A stretch of 64,000 nt of DNA from Nymphaea colorata (GCF_008831285.2 NC_045151.1:6337682-6401681), one strand, 5' to 3'; positions 25,561 through 37,638 are shown, counted from the stretch's first letter. Notes: generated from the letters alone by a model not told the origin. Numbers and translations are program-made.

Positions 25561-28500
25561 TTCATTGCAAATATACAAACTTGTCCTAAACAACACAGCC
25601 CACTTATGTTAGCAAGTGATCAATCCAATTTATAAGCTTAATTGAATAATGTGATAATATATTTTACCTATCTTTATTAATCCAGCTCATTCATTCCATT
25701 ATAGACACAACAGCATTCACAAATTATTTTTGAAGAACTACTCTTCAACATGTAAAGCAGATAAAACAAGTACATAATAAGGCCGGTAACCAGATTAGTT
25801 ATCTTCCATAGACTACAACAAGTCTCAAGTGCTTGTAGTATGCTAGCTCTTCAATGACAAAACAGGTTAACTGATATGTAATAGAGCGCTTCCATACTAA
25901 ATCAAATCACAAAATCAAAACAGGCACTCAATTAAGATGCAAAACAAGAAGTGGAGTTTACATGCCTACATATACTTACAAAGATACATTGAGACCTATC
26001 AATTGCTCTATGAGATCGACACATACATGTCCTTATAGAGATACATTGAGCTGGCATCATATATTTCAGTTTTTCTATAAATTTCAGAAAAGACGTGATA
26101 TTTGAAAAATTTTGTGCAAAATTTGATGCAACAAGTGATCCGCATGCTTAACTAGATCTAACAATGGGGTGGATGGAATGAAAAAATGACAACTTAAAGA
26201 CACCAGATTTGGTGCTGCGGTAAAACAAGCGAACTCTTTCAAATGGTTTTTGGTGTCCTTCCCTTAGAAGCCGAACTCTTAAATTGTTTCTTATACAAAC
26301 ACCAGAAGTATATTTAAACAAACCAAACACTGAAGCTTTTACTAATGAGAAACTTGTTCTTATCATGCCTGTTTCTTCATCCCTTTCATCATCAAGCCTT
26401 GTCCAACCACATGGCATTCACCAATTGGTCTAAATATTATAGATCCCAAGGCAAATCAGGCCAGTGCCATTCACTTCCAAGTATACATTGAGAAGCAAAA
26501 TCCCATATTTAATTTGGTAAATAAGGTACATTACATTCAAAAGCATAATCCATGAGAATTAAACACTTTAACCCTATCAATGACTCAATGCAAGTAGCCA
26601 TTAAATGTCTCTAGTAAAAAAATCAGATATTACATTACCCCTAACATTAAACGACTGATATGGGGGAAACATAAAAGGAATGACTTCTAAGGTGCATGCA
26701 ACTCCCAAACACTATACTTCTGTTGAAGTTCATATGAGGAGACATTTTTTTAGTTCACAACTAAAGATGAATGGATATTCTTAGCTTTTTAGGAAAATGT
26801 TTCCATGAAAATTTGTTTAAATTTTGGAAGATTCATAAGATAAGACATGTTGGTCTCCAAAATAGTATGTCCCTCTTGTCACCAACAACACAAGGTCAAA
26901 ATGACTGTCCTTGTGACATAGTGAAAAAAATAAAAGCTGTATACCAAAACTATTGAAATATAAACCTCTCGAAAACCTTTATTAACTGAAAGTCTAAAAG
27001 GCCTAGAGTCGTCTCTCATGTCAACAAGAACACAAATACAAAAGTTGGCCGAAACAACCGACAACTATTTATTAGAACTACCAACATACAAACCTGTAAA
27101 CCATTCTAGACAGGCAAATGATCACACACAATCTAAGCTTTCTTGGCCGAAAGGCCTATGGCCTCTCACAATCTAAAATTTCCTTCTATGTATATAATTT
27201 TGCAACCAAACATGTAAAACAAACACTATTACTCAGTACTTAACTTTTTTTTTTTTATGGTTGCATACGTCTCTTAGCAACACTAATGTTTCAAAAAACT
27301 TGAAAGCGAGTAAAACTTGATATTTCTTCAGCATCTATGTAAAATAAAATCTCTAGGGAGGCACCACCTGTGCTGCAAGCCTAAACCAGAATCTGATGCT
27401 AATGTAGCTGTGGGTATATGCGTTTGGGTGAAGCAGCCCTGTCGATAACACTGATAGTGTTTGTAAGACCACAATTGATACTGGAAGGGAATGCCAGCTC
27501 ACCAAAAAAAAGGGTTGAGCTATGACAAGTCCAGATAAACTGCATCCACCCCAATCTGCCCATATCTGAGAGCACATCAAACTCACATTGGGTATACTCA
27601 GATGAGTCATGAACTCAGGTTTATTAGCTAATTCTCACAGATAATTTTGTTTATTATGTTTCTAAATTGTCATATCGAAAAACTTCAATCTTATAATTAT
27701 TTGACTTCTGTAAATAATGGACTGTTCAATGCTTGTTAATGCTTAATTGCCCAAGGGCGCCCACCCTTTTCCTTCATCATTGTGGCAAAAGATACATGCC
27801 TACAGACCTCCCTTGACTCTGAGGCTTGAAACAACCACCTACCCAGGTGTGCAAGATGTTGTAAGCCTCTGACTATAACTCTTGTCAATGTGCATGTATG
27901 AAAAATTTAGGACTAATCACTCACACAGATACAAGACCAACTGCTGATGAACAGCTTCTTCATGATGTATATTGTCAAGCACTAGAAAAGGTATAATACA
28001 CCTGATGTCCAACTACCTTCCATATAAGTTCAATTCAACTATTTCTTGTATTTTAATGAAAAGAATATCACAACAAATACCGAATCTTGGTATATTCCTT
28101 GTCGCTAGACAAAGATGATCAAGGGTGTTCAGCTTTACGGAGATTCCTTGTTCTAGAATGATCGTCACGATTGCACTGGTGCTTGGGTTTCTTCGAGGAG
28201 GACGACCACCAAGCAAAAGCTACAGCTTGGGTTTGTTCAGGGAGCAGAAGCATCGGGCGGATGAACCGACGGCACAGGCGACGAAGAGAAGAAGCCACCG
28301 GCACGCATGGAGGGCCGAAGGTGCAGGTGGAGAACGAACATGCAAATGGTTTCAGATAGCTCCAGTTCGACGTAAAATATTTTGGTTCTGGCACTGGTTC
28401 ACGTTGCGCCAAAGATATGCTATTGGCGCTAGGCAAACCTGGCACTAACAGGTGTAGGTTTGTCTGGCATAACGAAGGTAAACAGCGCCTCCTTGACCAG

Positions 28501-28890
28501 TTCTGGCGCTGACTAACTAAGCTCCAAAGTGATATATTTGTTCATAACTCTTCTCCATTAAGCCCACTTTCTCTACACATTAAATGAGAATAATTCTCAC
28601 TCTTTAGGAATTACACTTAAAATTTGAGGGAGGTCCATTCCTCATACGTAAATGTCTCAGGATACTAAAATGAAATTTGACTAAAAATATTGGGTGCACA
28701 AAGATTAAAGAATTTACACCTTTGCCACTACATTATTTTCAAACTCAGATTCTTTCATTTCATATCTTGAGCCATTTTGGATTCAAATCTGAAATCCAGA
28801 ATGTAGTGTGGACTCCAAAAATATGATAAACCTTTCAATTAAAAATTCTTTTATAAGAGAAAAATTCAAGGTCGTTACAGTCACTGCCTT
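25561..28890. other. non-coding stretch, possibly the 5' part of the CACTA element
   Basis: No gene is supported. The frames at 26148-26417, 27353-27610 and 28119-28445 have no recognisable domains. A GC-richer block at 28190-28520 contains GGCGCTAGG, GGCACTAAC and TTCTGGCGCT words, like CACTA subterminal repeats. If the element reaches this far, this is its leader; the terminal TAGTG was not found. Confidence 0.4.
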
Positions 28891-28893
28891 AGG

Positions 28894-29019
28894 CTACTCT
28901 TGTAGCAGACATTAGTTATTCTTGTCGTGACCATGCTCATAAGGATTCTGAGACAACTACTCTTGTAGCAGATATTAGTTATTCTTGTCGTGACCATGCT
29001 CATAAGGATTCTGAGACAA
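28894..29019. repeat. 63-bp perfect-looking tandem duplication
   Basis: Two adjacent copies (28894-28956 and 28957-29019) of a 63-bp unit beginning CTACTCTTGTAGCAGA and ending GATTCTGAGACAA. I see one difference (GACATT against GATATT). It is surrounded by ordinary AT-rich non-coding DNA. Confidence 0.93.
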
Positions 29020-30284
29020 TCTCTTTTCAATTAAAGGAAGAATACAGTTGATGAAACTCAGATACATATTAGGGAGAACATATAGTCAATCTCACACATA
29101 AGCAGAACCAGTGTTGATTGGAACATTGTAAATAAGTTGCTTAGATTTTTCATATTTAAAAACAAAAAGTAAGTTTATCTACTCCGTAAATGAAATAAGG
29201 CATTGGCAATAGAATCAATCCACCATATATTTTAATCAGAGTATAAGTCAAATTACAATGAGATATAGATGGCCCATTACCTTCTTTTATCTAATCTTTC
29301 CCTATAAGGAACTACACTATAAGATGAATCACATAATACATAAGAAAAGATTAGACAAAAAGGCAATATCCCGTCTGTATCCCAATGCAATTTGACTTGA
29401 ACTCTATAAGGATGGGCATTGTTCCCAGCTAATATAACCAGCACATTTGCATGTGAGATATATTCATTTGTGAATTTGGTACGGAATACAAAGATGGCAC
29501 TTGTAAAGCTGTTATTTGTAGCCAAGAAATAAACGAAGCAAAGTAGGAGTGACATCCATATCGGCATGACTTTTAACAGCAAATAATGATACAGTGGCTG
29601 CCACAGACAATACGATTTTTTGTATATGACGATGGAGTACTAGCTAATCTGATCGATGTGCTGAAGATTGCTTTGTCATAACTTGCTCTCTTAATCATAC
29701 GAAAAATGTTATCAATAAAAAGTGTAGCTAAAGAGATTTTGCTCCACTTTGAACTCTGTGCTACATACAAAAATGGTTGTTTTAAATATTCAAAGTTGCC
29801 GACAGCTTCCTCGTTAGGAAAGCATCAGAATTCCCAACAGCCATTGGGAATTAAATGAGATTTTTCAATTTCAAAAACTGTTGGGAATGTGAAGTCACAT
29901 GTCAAAGACCTCAAATGTTGGCATTTACATGATCAAGGAATTTACCTAAATGGTTTTTCAATTACTGGGATATATGAATTGCCAACGGCCTTGGAGTCCA
30001 AAAACCAAAAAAAAAAAAAAAATATTGCAGTGAAAAAGTAATGTTACACATGCATATTGGGAAACATTAATGAAGATAATTGGAAAATTCATAGTTTCAC
30101 ATAATCCTTTTTTTATTTATTTAGTCCACATATGTGAGTTATGAGTTGCATAGGACCTTGACTAGTATTCAACATGTTTGCTACTTGCTTTTCTTTGTAA
30201 AAAGGAATAGTCACAAGATCGTTCATTCATTTAAATTATAAAAATTTATTTCTTTCAAAAAATTTTCCTTTCATAACCAGTCAT
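29020..30284. other. non-coding stretch with hairpin-forming words
   Basis: No gene is recognised. At 29829-29852 AATTCCCAA and TTGGGAATT flank six bases. ATTCCCAACAG (29830-29840) also pairs with CTGTTGGGAAT (29878-29888). Nearby GCCGACAGC (29800) and GCCAACGGCC (29982) words recall CACTA-type subterminal repeats. Confidence 0.45.
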
Positions 30285-30334
30285 GATTATGGAATGGCAG
30301 CCTCAAGAAATTTAGTGCAGCTGCTTGGATGGAC

Positions 30335-30372
30335 CAGTGATTGGTAGAAGGTTAATCGTTGACCAATCACTG
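30335..30372. repeat. inverted repeat with facing CCAAT/ATTGG boxes
   Basis: CAGTGATTGGT (30335-30345) and ACCAATCACTG (30362-30372) are exact 11-base inverted arms around a 16-base loop. It lies about 770 bases upstream of the psbR start codon. A regulatory role is only a possibility. Confidence 0.6.
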
Positions 30373-31143
30373 CTCTGATTATCATGGGCGTCAACCTCCG
30401 GTGCAAGGTGACACAACCCTAGACACGCGGGGCAAGGGGAAGAAGGGAAAGCCTAAGCTTCTCATTCTTCACAAGGATGGACCATATATCTTCTAGTATC
30501 GTTTATCGTCTTAACATGTTTTCATTTGTTGATCAAAGAGAACACCACTTGTTGAACACTTAATTCCTTCTATCCGTTGGCCGAGCAACAGATAGGCGGG
30601 TGTGAAATTCTGATCTCCGCCGCTGCTTCTATCCGACAAGGGTGTTCATTCTCTTCATCTTTGGCTTGATAAGGGACTTCCGGCCACCACTGGAACAACA
30701 ATGGAGTACTTTGCCCCAGGCAAGTGTTTCAAGGAGGGACAAGAAAGGTTCAGTTCATCTATCGTCCTTATAGTAAGAAAGAAACGTGAGGCCTCGACCT
30801 GAAATTCTCAAAAAGAGAAAGGTAGCCAAATGAAATATGCTATAGGACGTGGTCAGAATCAGAAAATTAATACACCCCTATCTCGATTTCGGTCAAGTTG
30901 CTTGCTGTTCAACCCAATGGTCGTGCACGGATAATGTTCGCCCAGAACCATATCCGAACAACCACAGGCGTGTCTCCAAGTGGCACTGCAAGATCCACTT
31001 CATCTCCTCGTCGAATTTCAGTCACATACTTTCTCCCTTGATAGGCTTGTTCCCTCCTTCTCCCTCTCCACTTCTAGAAATACAGGAAGAGAGGTAAGGT
31101 GTTGCTGAGAGTAAGAGCAGAGTCGAGCAGAGCAGAGAAGGCA

Positions 31144-34100
31144 ATGGCGTCATCGTCCCTCCTCCCCTCACTCAACCTAAAGCCTTCACCTCTCTCACAA
31201 AGGCTCAACAGTGGGGCAGGCAGCCTCCCCTCCCTCGCAAGGGCTCCCTCCTCCTTCAGGGTCGTAGCCAGTGGCGGCAAGAAGATCAAGACCAACACTC
31301 CATACGGTTAGTTTTCTAGTCTCCCCCTCCATCATCAGTTCATCCGACTCTAATTAGTCTGCGTGTTGTGTGGTAGGTGCCTACGTGCTTTTTGTGTTCA
31401 TGGCCGTTGCAGGCAGGGGTGAAATTTGGATTTTTTCATTAGTCAGGATGAAGGATAGTTTCAAAATTTTAAAATATAGTTTTTCAAAAATTTAATATAA
31501 TGAGAACCCTTTAAAATTACATGATTTTTTTTTTATATACACTAGATGAAAACTTTTGATAATTACGTGTAATTTTTTTTTTTTGGAAAATTTGAAGGGG
31601 GCCATGGCCCCTGCCGCCCCCCTTGGCTCCACCCTTGGCAGCCGAGTATGTTGTGAAAGCTTCTTTCAAAGGGTGCAGACTCCTCAAGTGTGTGGACCTA
31701 GGCTTCAACTGCCGGATCCACTGGTCATGCGCATGAGGGTCATGAAGATGATTTATATTAACATGTTAATAAGGCTATATAATCACATTTAAAACGTTAT
31801 GCAGAAGTCAAATTTCTTTCTGTCCATGCTTAGTTAAGGAGTTGAAACTTAAGACCTCCAAATTGGAAATGTTAGGTAACGCCTAGTTTTAGTTTTATTT
31901 AAGATAATTGATTAAGAACTGCAATTTGTATATCTTGCATAGTGTTTCACCAACTCAAACAATAAAGGATTTCGCCTCAGAGAAACATAATAGGAAAATT
32001 CTTCTGGATATCCTAATTTTCAAAATGTTAATTCGTTCAATGATTCAAATAATAGGCGCATTCAAGCAAGAGACAGTGCATACAAAAATAAAAACTTCAA
32101 AGCCCACTACTGTTGTTAATTGGTAGTTTGCTTATGCGTGCAGGAATCAATGGAGGTATGAGTTTGAGGGACGGTCTGGATGCATCAGGAAGAAAGGGAA
32201 AGGTTAGAACAGTTTATTCATATATAGTTATATCCATGAGATCCAATGTCCAGGTTTGGTATTGTTTTGTCATTTTGAGTTTGATATGGATCCGGCTTTT
32301 CATGTATACATACAGCTACTCCGGATCCGAGTCCTACTAACATATGAATGTTGGGACATCTAATAGCTGGGTCTCATAAAAGGCTCCCAAAGTAAACCGG
32401 GTCTGCAACCACGTCATGATATTTTGGCCCATCATTTTGATATATTTGACATGTTCGTTTTGCAAAATTTTAACATCCGCATCCACATGGTTTCACCTTT
32501 GCATCATGTTTCCTTGTATAACCAGAATTTAAACATGATTGTTGATAATTAATTTGTTTTCCATGGCAAAGAAGCCACTTCTTCAGTGGAAGGCCTTTCT
32601 ACGACACTCTTAACTTACCATGCCTATGGTAATTGTCCCTTAATTGCATAAGAGGCTAAAGCCCATCCTTTTTTTTTCATCCCTTTGGGGTTTGTGGCTG
32701 CTTCGTTACCTAGGTAGGAAGTGAGACACCTTTTAGATAGAGTGTCATGCATCCACTGTATATAGTCCAAAAGAGTAGCGTCTATGACAATTAAACATTT
32801 ATCAGCCCACCAGTCCGACCAGCTATGCTATGTCTTTTGAAACACCCAATTGTATAAGAGAGATGAATGAACTTTTTGAGACCCGCCAAGGCAAACAATG
32901 AATTGCACTACTACTACTCTGCAAGGGGCTGCTAACCCCATTTGGATTCGTGATTGTTGTTGTCAGTTTACGTGCTCTGCTTCTTACATCTGTCTGCATT
33001 TCAAACTTAAAATTTACAGTAAAACAAAGATATGAATATTTAAATTTGTGCAGGGAAAGGGAGTCTACCAATTTGTTGACAAGTATGGTGCCAATGTTGA
33101 TGGATACAGGTATATCGCCATTTTTTTCAGATTTTGTTATACCGATTAAGCCATAAATACTGAAACCATATGCATCTTTGTGTACTAAAAACATGTGCAT
33201 CGTTGTCTAGACCAAAGTATTTTGCTAGGCACACATGCTCAAACTTGTTTAAGAATCAGATATCTGCTTCAAATTGAAAAACAGTAACGCAAACAAGACT
33301 GTGTTAAAATATTAACTTCTCTTTTTATATACATCTCTAAAGAGTATGCTTAAATGCAGACAAGATGCTGTTAAAATATTGATTTCTCTTTGTAAGAATG
33401 CATCTCAATTGCTTCTCCTTAACAAAAAATATCTTGAGTACACATGCAAGAGTGACAAAGACCTTGTTGTCCTTTTCCTTTTCAATCTTTTTTTGGCTGC
33501 TGGCTTTTTTACCACATAAATAAGATACTCAACCTTCCAACAAGATGGAGCTTTGTTCGATTCTTTCACCATGTCGTCCATACATAATATAACTGGCATC
33601 AACAAAAAGGTTTGTTTGGCAGTTAGATGTTGTGGAATCTGGAGATGTAACAGTTCATTTGCCGATGATCATACTCTTTTACTCTTTGTAACATTTCAAG
33701 CTTTTCAATTTTCGGCTGGACGAATTATTCACTAAAAAATAAGGTTTTTTTTTAAAAGAAAATTCTTTTTGGATGATGAAAGTAGGCGCTATATTATGTG
33801 ATCTTGGCACACAATAAGTGGGTTTTTCAAGTGGAAAATTACTTTAATGTAAGTTATATCACATCCTAAGGCTTGACTGTCAGTAAATAAAATATCTTTG
33901 CCAATCAAGATTGGGTGATACCACAAATATCTTCGCGCATCTATACTGGTGTATTTTAACGTCATGAATACTAACCCTGTCTATAGGTAGGACCTACAGC
34001 GGCTTGAAAATTGAAAGACATGGGATCATATATACATTTTTATCTACAAAATGAAAGGCTTTAATTCACAATAATTATATAAAACAAATCATGAGATTTT

Positions 34101-34750
34101 ACCAAATAATGCGCAAGGAAGGAAATTATATTTACACTTTGGTTGCTTTTTTACATTCTAAAGTCGAGTGCTTTGTTCTGCAGTCCAATCTTTTCACCAA
34201 ATGAATGGTCACCAAGTGGCGACGTTTATGCAGGAGGTGAGAGTTTTCTATCTTTAACTTGCATATAATTCCTTATTATATACTCAAAAATATGTATTTC
34301 GACTTCTTTTGGCCTCCCCAGTCAGTCTACGTACTGTAGAGTCCTACTTGATTCCAATAACTTCTTCTTTGTGAACTATTGCGCCTGAATCGATCATGTA
34401 GGCTCCCAAGATTGCCTTATGACAAATTGTTCTTCTTTTGGCTGTCTAGCACTAGATCATAGTGGTGTCTTAATTCCAAACATGTTGCAACCCTTCTATG
34501 TTACTCTCCACATGATCCTAGATAGAGAACGCATGTCCCATGTCATTTTTGGTGTGTTCATGCTATAGGATCTATGGATACAAGTTGGTCTTTGAAACCA
34601 AACTCTCTCTCATTCTGATATCATATTCATTTTTGCTTGCATGAATGGGTTGCAGGAGCCACAGGATTAGCCATATGGGCCATCACTCTTGGTGCACTTC
34701 TCTTGGGAGGAGCTCTTCTTGTCTACAACACTAGTGCTTTGGCTCCTTAA
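31144..34750 (+). CDS. psbR: psbR: photosystem II 10 kDa polypeptide, chloroplastic (5 exons, complete)
   Basis: Lumen-side subunit of photosystem II that helps to dock the oxygen-evolving proteins, notably PsbP. Exons: 31144-31306, 32144-32202, 33054-33109, 34184-34236 and 34656-34750 (TAA 34748-34750). All introns are GT-AG, with phases 1, 0, 2 and 1. The joined frame is 426 nt for 141 residues, one more than Arabidopsis PsbR. Residues 1-~42 are a Ser/Leu/Pro-rich chloroplast transit region ending in RVVASGGKK. The mature part has [51 protein letters not shown], and one C-terminal membrane helix ([10 protein letters not shown]...[10 protein letters not shown]) ending TSALAP. The ATG is the first in frame and follows a purine-rich leader (31080-31143). 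Upstream GATA words (GATAAG near 30668, GATAGG near 31040) are common in light-responsive promoters, but I see no clear TATA box. Confidence 0.97.
31417..31636. mobile_element. MITE-like insertion in psbR intron 1
   Basis: A 220 bp block, AT-rich inside, with a GGGGGCCATGGCCCC palindrome near its right end, ending TTGGCTCCACCCTT. It is flanked by GGCAG on both sides (31412-31416 and 31637-31641), a possible 5-base target duplication. The right end resembles the TGGCTCCGCC-type ends of the elements at 13767 and 35181. The left end is less clear. Confidence 0.5.
33293..33406. repeat. imperfect direct repeat in psbR intron 3
   Basis: Two related segments starting ACAAGA (33293 and 33360) share GTTAAAATATT and TTCTCTTT blocks at the same spacing, offset by 67 bases. 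An old local duplication of no evident function. Confidence 0.55.
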
Positions 34751-34925
34751 GCATGCTTTCTTCTCCCATGCCCACCTTTTGATGCAAATTACCATGCTCA
34801 ATGTCTTTTGTCATCACTTTAAGTGTATGGTATACATTTAAGATGATATCCTTTAGCTAGTTCCATGTGTATGCATATGTAATTCCCGTGTAGTGCTATA
34901 AAATGGACTTGGTTGATTAGCTTGG

Positions 34926-35173
34926 CATTACAACAAAAGATAGATCTTCAGCCACAAAATTAACCATGGCTAGAGACCTGAAAACCAAGGATGAAAGTAC
35001 TTTTAGCCATGGTGTCAACTTTGATGGTTAACTGCATCAGCTGTGGTGGTAGTTATGGTGGCAATTGACTTTCAACGACAGTTTAGGCTCTGGTCGTTGC
35101 AACTATGGCACACGGTTTGACTTGGCTACTAGCTATGGTTTCAATGGTGTTGTTACTTGCAACAATCATAATG
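34926..35173. mobile_element. CACTA-like miniature fragment downstream of psbR
   Basis: It starts CATTACAACAAAAGAT, close to the CACTACAAGAAAA terminus of plant CACTA elements, and ends ATAATG, compatible with a short inverted end. Inside, related words recur: AGCCATGGTG, AGCTGTGGTGG and TAGCTATGGTTTCAATGGTG. It has no coding capacity and no convincing 3-base target duplication. Confidence 0.4.
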
Positions 35174-35180
35174 CTTGCAT

Positions 35181-35335
35181 GCAGTGGAAGAGCCAGAAAA
35201 AATTCTAGAAGAGGCACTCTTCATAGATTTTCATATAAGAAGGGGCACTCATATACATAACATAGCAAATATTTAAAGGTATTAATTTGAAAATAAGGAA
35301 ACCTTGAAGGGCTAGCCCATTGGTGGTTCCGCCTT
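35181..35335. mobile_element. 155-bp MITE with 9-bp target duplication
   Basis: TGCTTGCAT occurs exactly at 35172-35180 and 35336-35344 and brackets the element. The ends are short inverted repeats: GTGGAAGAGCCA at the left, and GGCGGAACCA as the reverse complement of the right. The interior is AT-rich and non-coding. A 9-base duplication is typical of Mutator-like (MULE) insertion. The same end motif marks the copies at 13767-13896 and 31417-31636. Confidence 0.75.
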
Positions 35336-35344
35336 TGCTTGCAT

Positions 35345-36960
35345 CTTATCTACGAAAAATCCATTACTATTGTAACTATTGTTGCTTTTGTTTCACACAC
35401 AAACACATACATAAATATATTTGCTACGATCGTGCTTTCATAATCTTTATAAATCTCTAATACAATTTGGAATACAAACTACAATCAAAATCTAAACCTT
35501 GGTCTGCTTTGTTTGTTACAACAGCTCCACTATCTCACACCCCTCAAGAACAACATCAACATGCAAAACTGTCTTACAATTCATAGTGAAAGAATAGCCC
35601 AAAAAGTAATGATACCATTGAAAGCTTGCAAGCAGAAAATGCAAATGATAGTAGGAAACAAAAAATGAAGCTAGTTAACCAAGCCCCTCAGAGAAACTTG
35701 CACACATTTTTGAGGAAGTCCAATATTTGTGTCTAAGGATCAAATTTTCAGACTGCAGAAATCAGATTTTCTCAAAAACAAACATTCCACTTGAATCAAT
35801 AACAAAAAATGTGCAGCTCACATGGACTGTACTCTGCCAACATAATGAGTCTTATGCTACAAAGTGAGAAGAAAATGTTGAAACATGATTCTCTAGGACC
35901 ATGCAATTAGAGATAAAACTTCATATCATGCTTTAATAACAACTTTCATTGAATGTCGTCCAACAAATACTGAAATTTAAGAACCTACCTATGACCTTCC
36001 ATTTGCCCTTAGTACAAAATCCTCAATTTGATAAGTGTTTTCCTTGACAATTAATTATTGATCATCACAAGCTCACATGTCATCACCTAGGCCTTTTAAA
36101 ATAGTTAGCTACAACTACAGCCAGTGATGTGGATGACCAACACAAGTTCAGCAACTCAACATATATATCTTTAAATGTGATTATTTGAGGTAAATATTAA
36201 ATGATCTCATAGAAGAGAGAAATAAAGGAATCAAGGCACAAAAAAAATGCAAGGTTGCAAGTGGTTCGGTCTATGAAAAGACCTACATCTACTCTCAAAA
36301 GGCGCTTTCTCACTCAGCCCTTTTCTCTTCAATCATCTGTCTTACATTGAATTTTGCAATTTTCAGTTTACATGCACTCTCTAATTTCCTTTTTTAATAA
36401 GGATATAATCCTTAATTGTTGGATTCAGATCTTTATCATTGAGGCAGCTTGACACACTTTTCTTAACTTTTAGTTTACATGAAACTACCTTAGAGTTGAT
36501 ATAGCTCATATCATTATCATTACTAGATTTTGTATAGCTCATGTATGAGCTTTTAGCAATTGACGCACCATCCACACCATGTATGCCATGTGTGCTATCA
36601 AATATGATGTAAACCAGTTGCAACATATACACGGACAAAACCACCTGCTACATCCATGTACTTGTACAAAAACATGCTATGAGTTTTGCAGCTTCACCGA
36701 TGCGACTAGAATATCATATATTTTGTCATGCATTGCAGGCTCCTCAACCAAAAAGTAGATCCCATGGACAGTACAACTTGTAGTTCAACAATGTGCACCT
36801 TCTTGAAGAGGTCAATAGTTGAAACAAATCCATCATCCGCATGTTCTTCAGTGAAGTCCCTCAATAGTATGAGGTTGCAAGATAACACAAAGAAGAATAA
36901 TATAATGTTAGCAATGTCCACTTTCATACATGGGCATATAATGGTCTAAAGAGAAACACA
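35345..36960. other. AT-rich intergenic stretch, no gene recognised
   Basis: The frames at 36381-36644 (minus) and 36706-36949 (both strands) are isolated, lack recognisable domains and lie in unremarkable AT-rich sequence. I see nothing else supportable. Confidence 0.6.
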
Positions 36961-37638
36961 AGGGGCATTGTTCACTAGGACTTTTTTATCATGTTAGTTA
37001 AAAAGTCAAATGGACATTTGAATTGATAAACACATTTAGACATTGAAAGGAATATCTAACCATAAAGGCAAAGAGGTTTGAAAATGGTTCCCATTTCCAA
37101 ATACACTTGCTTTGTGAGTTTATGTATTTAGTAAAGAATATAAATTAACTCATTTAAATATTCACAATGAAAACAACAAAAGGGGCATTGTTCCATGAGC
37201 TAGAAATAGGACTTTTCTATCATGTTAGTTAAAAAGTCAAATGGACATTTGAATTGATAAACACATTTAGACATTGAAAGGAATATCTAACCATAAAGGC
37301 AGAGAGGTTTGAAAATGGTTCCCATTTCCAAATACACTTGCTTTGTGAGTTTATGTATTTACTAAAGAATATAAATAAGCTCATTTAAATATTCACAATG
37401 AAAACAACAAAAGGGGCATTGTTCCATGAGCTAGAACTAGGACTTTTCTATCATGTTAGTTAAAAAGTCAAATGGACATTTGAATTGATAAACACATTTA
37501 GTCATTGAAAGGAATATCTAACCATAAAGGCAAAGAGGATTGAAAATGGTTCCCATTTTCAAATATACTTGCTTTGTTAGTTTATGTATTTAACAAAGAA
37601 TATAAGCTCATTTAAATATTCACAATGAAAACAACAAA
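36961..37638. repeat. three-copy tandem repeat, unit 220-231 bp
   Basis: Copies begin at GGGGCATTG in 36962, 37182 and 37413, and the last ends near 37638 (CAATGAAAACAACAAA). Copies 2 and 3 are almost identical; copy 1 is shorter because it lacks the CCATGAGCTAGAA stretch after GGGGCATTGTT. The unit is AT-rich and non-coding. This is a local satellite-like expansion, with no short repeats and spacers of the CRISPR kind. Confidence 0.95.

Noticed and set aside
28119-28448. 108-codon frames on both strands
   Set aside because: No recognisable domain; more likely GC-rich leader of the CACTA element.
36961-37638. CRISPR-like array
   Set aside because: The units are over 200 bp, are adjacent without spacers, and the DNA is plant nuclear.
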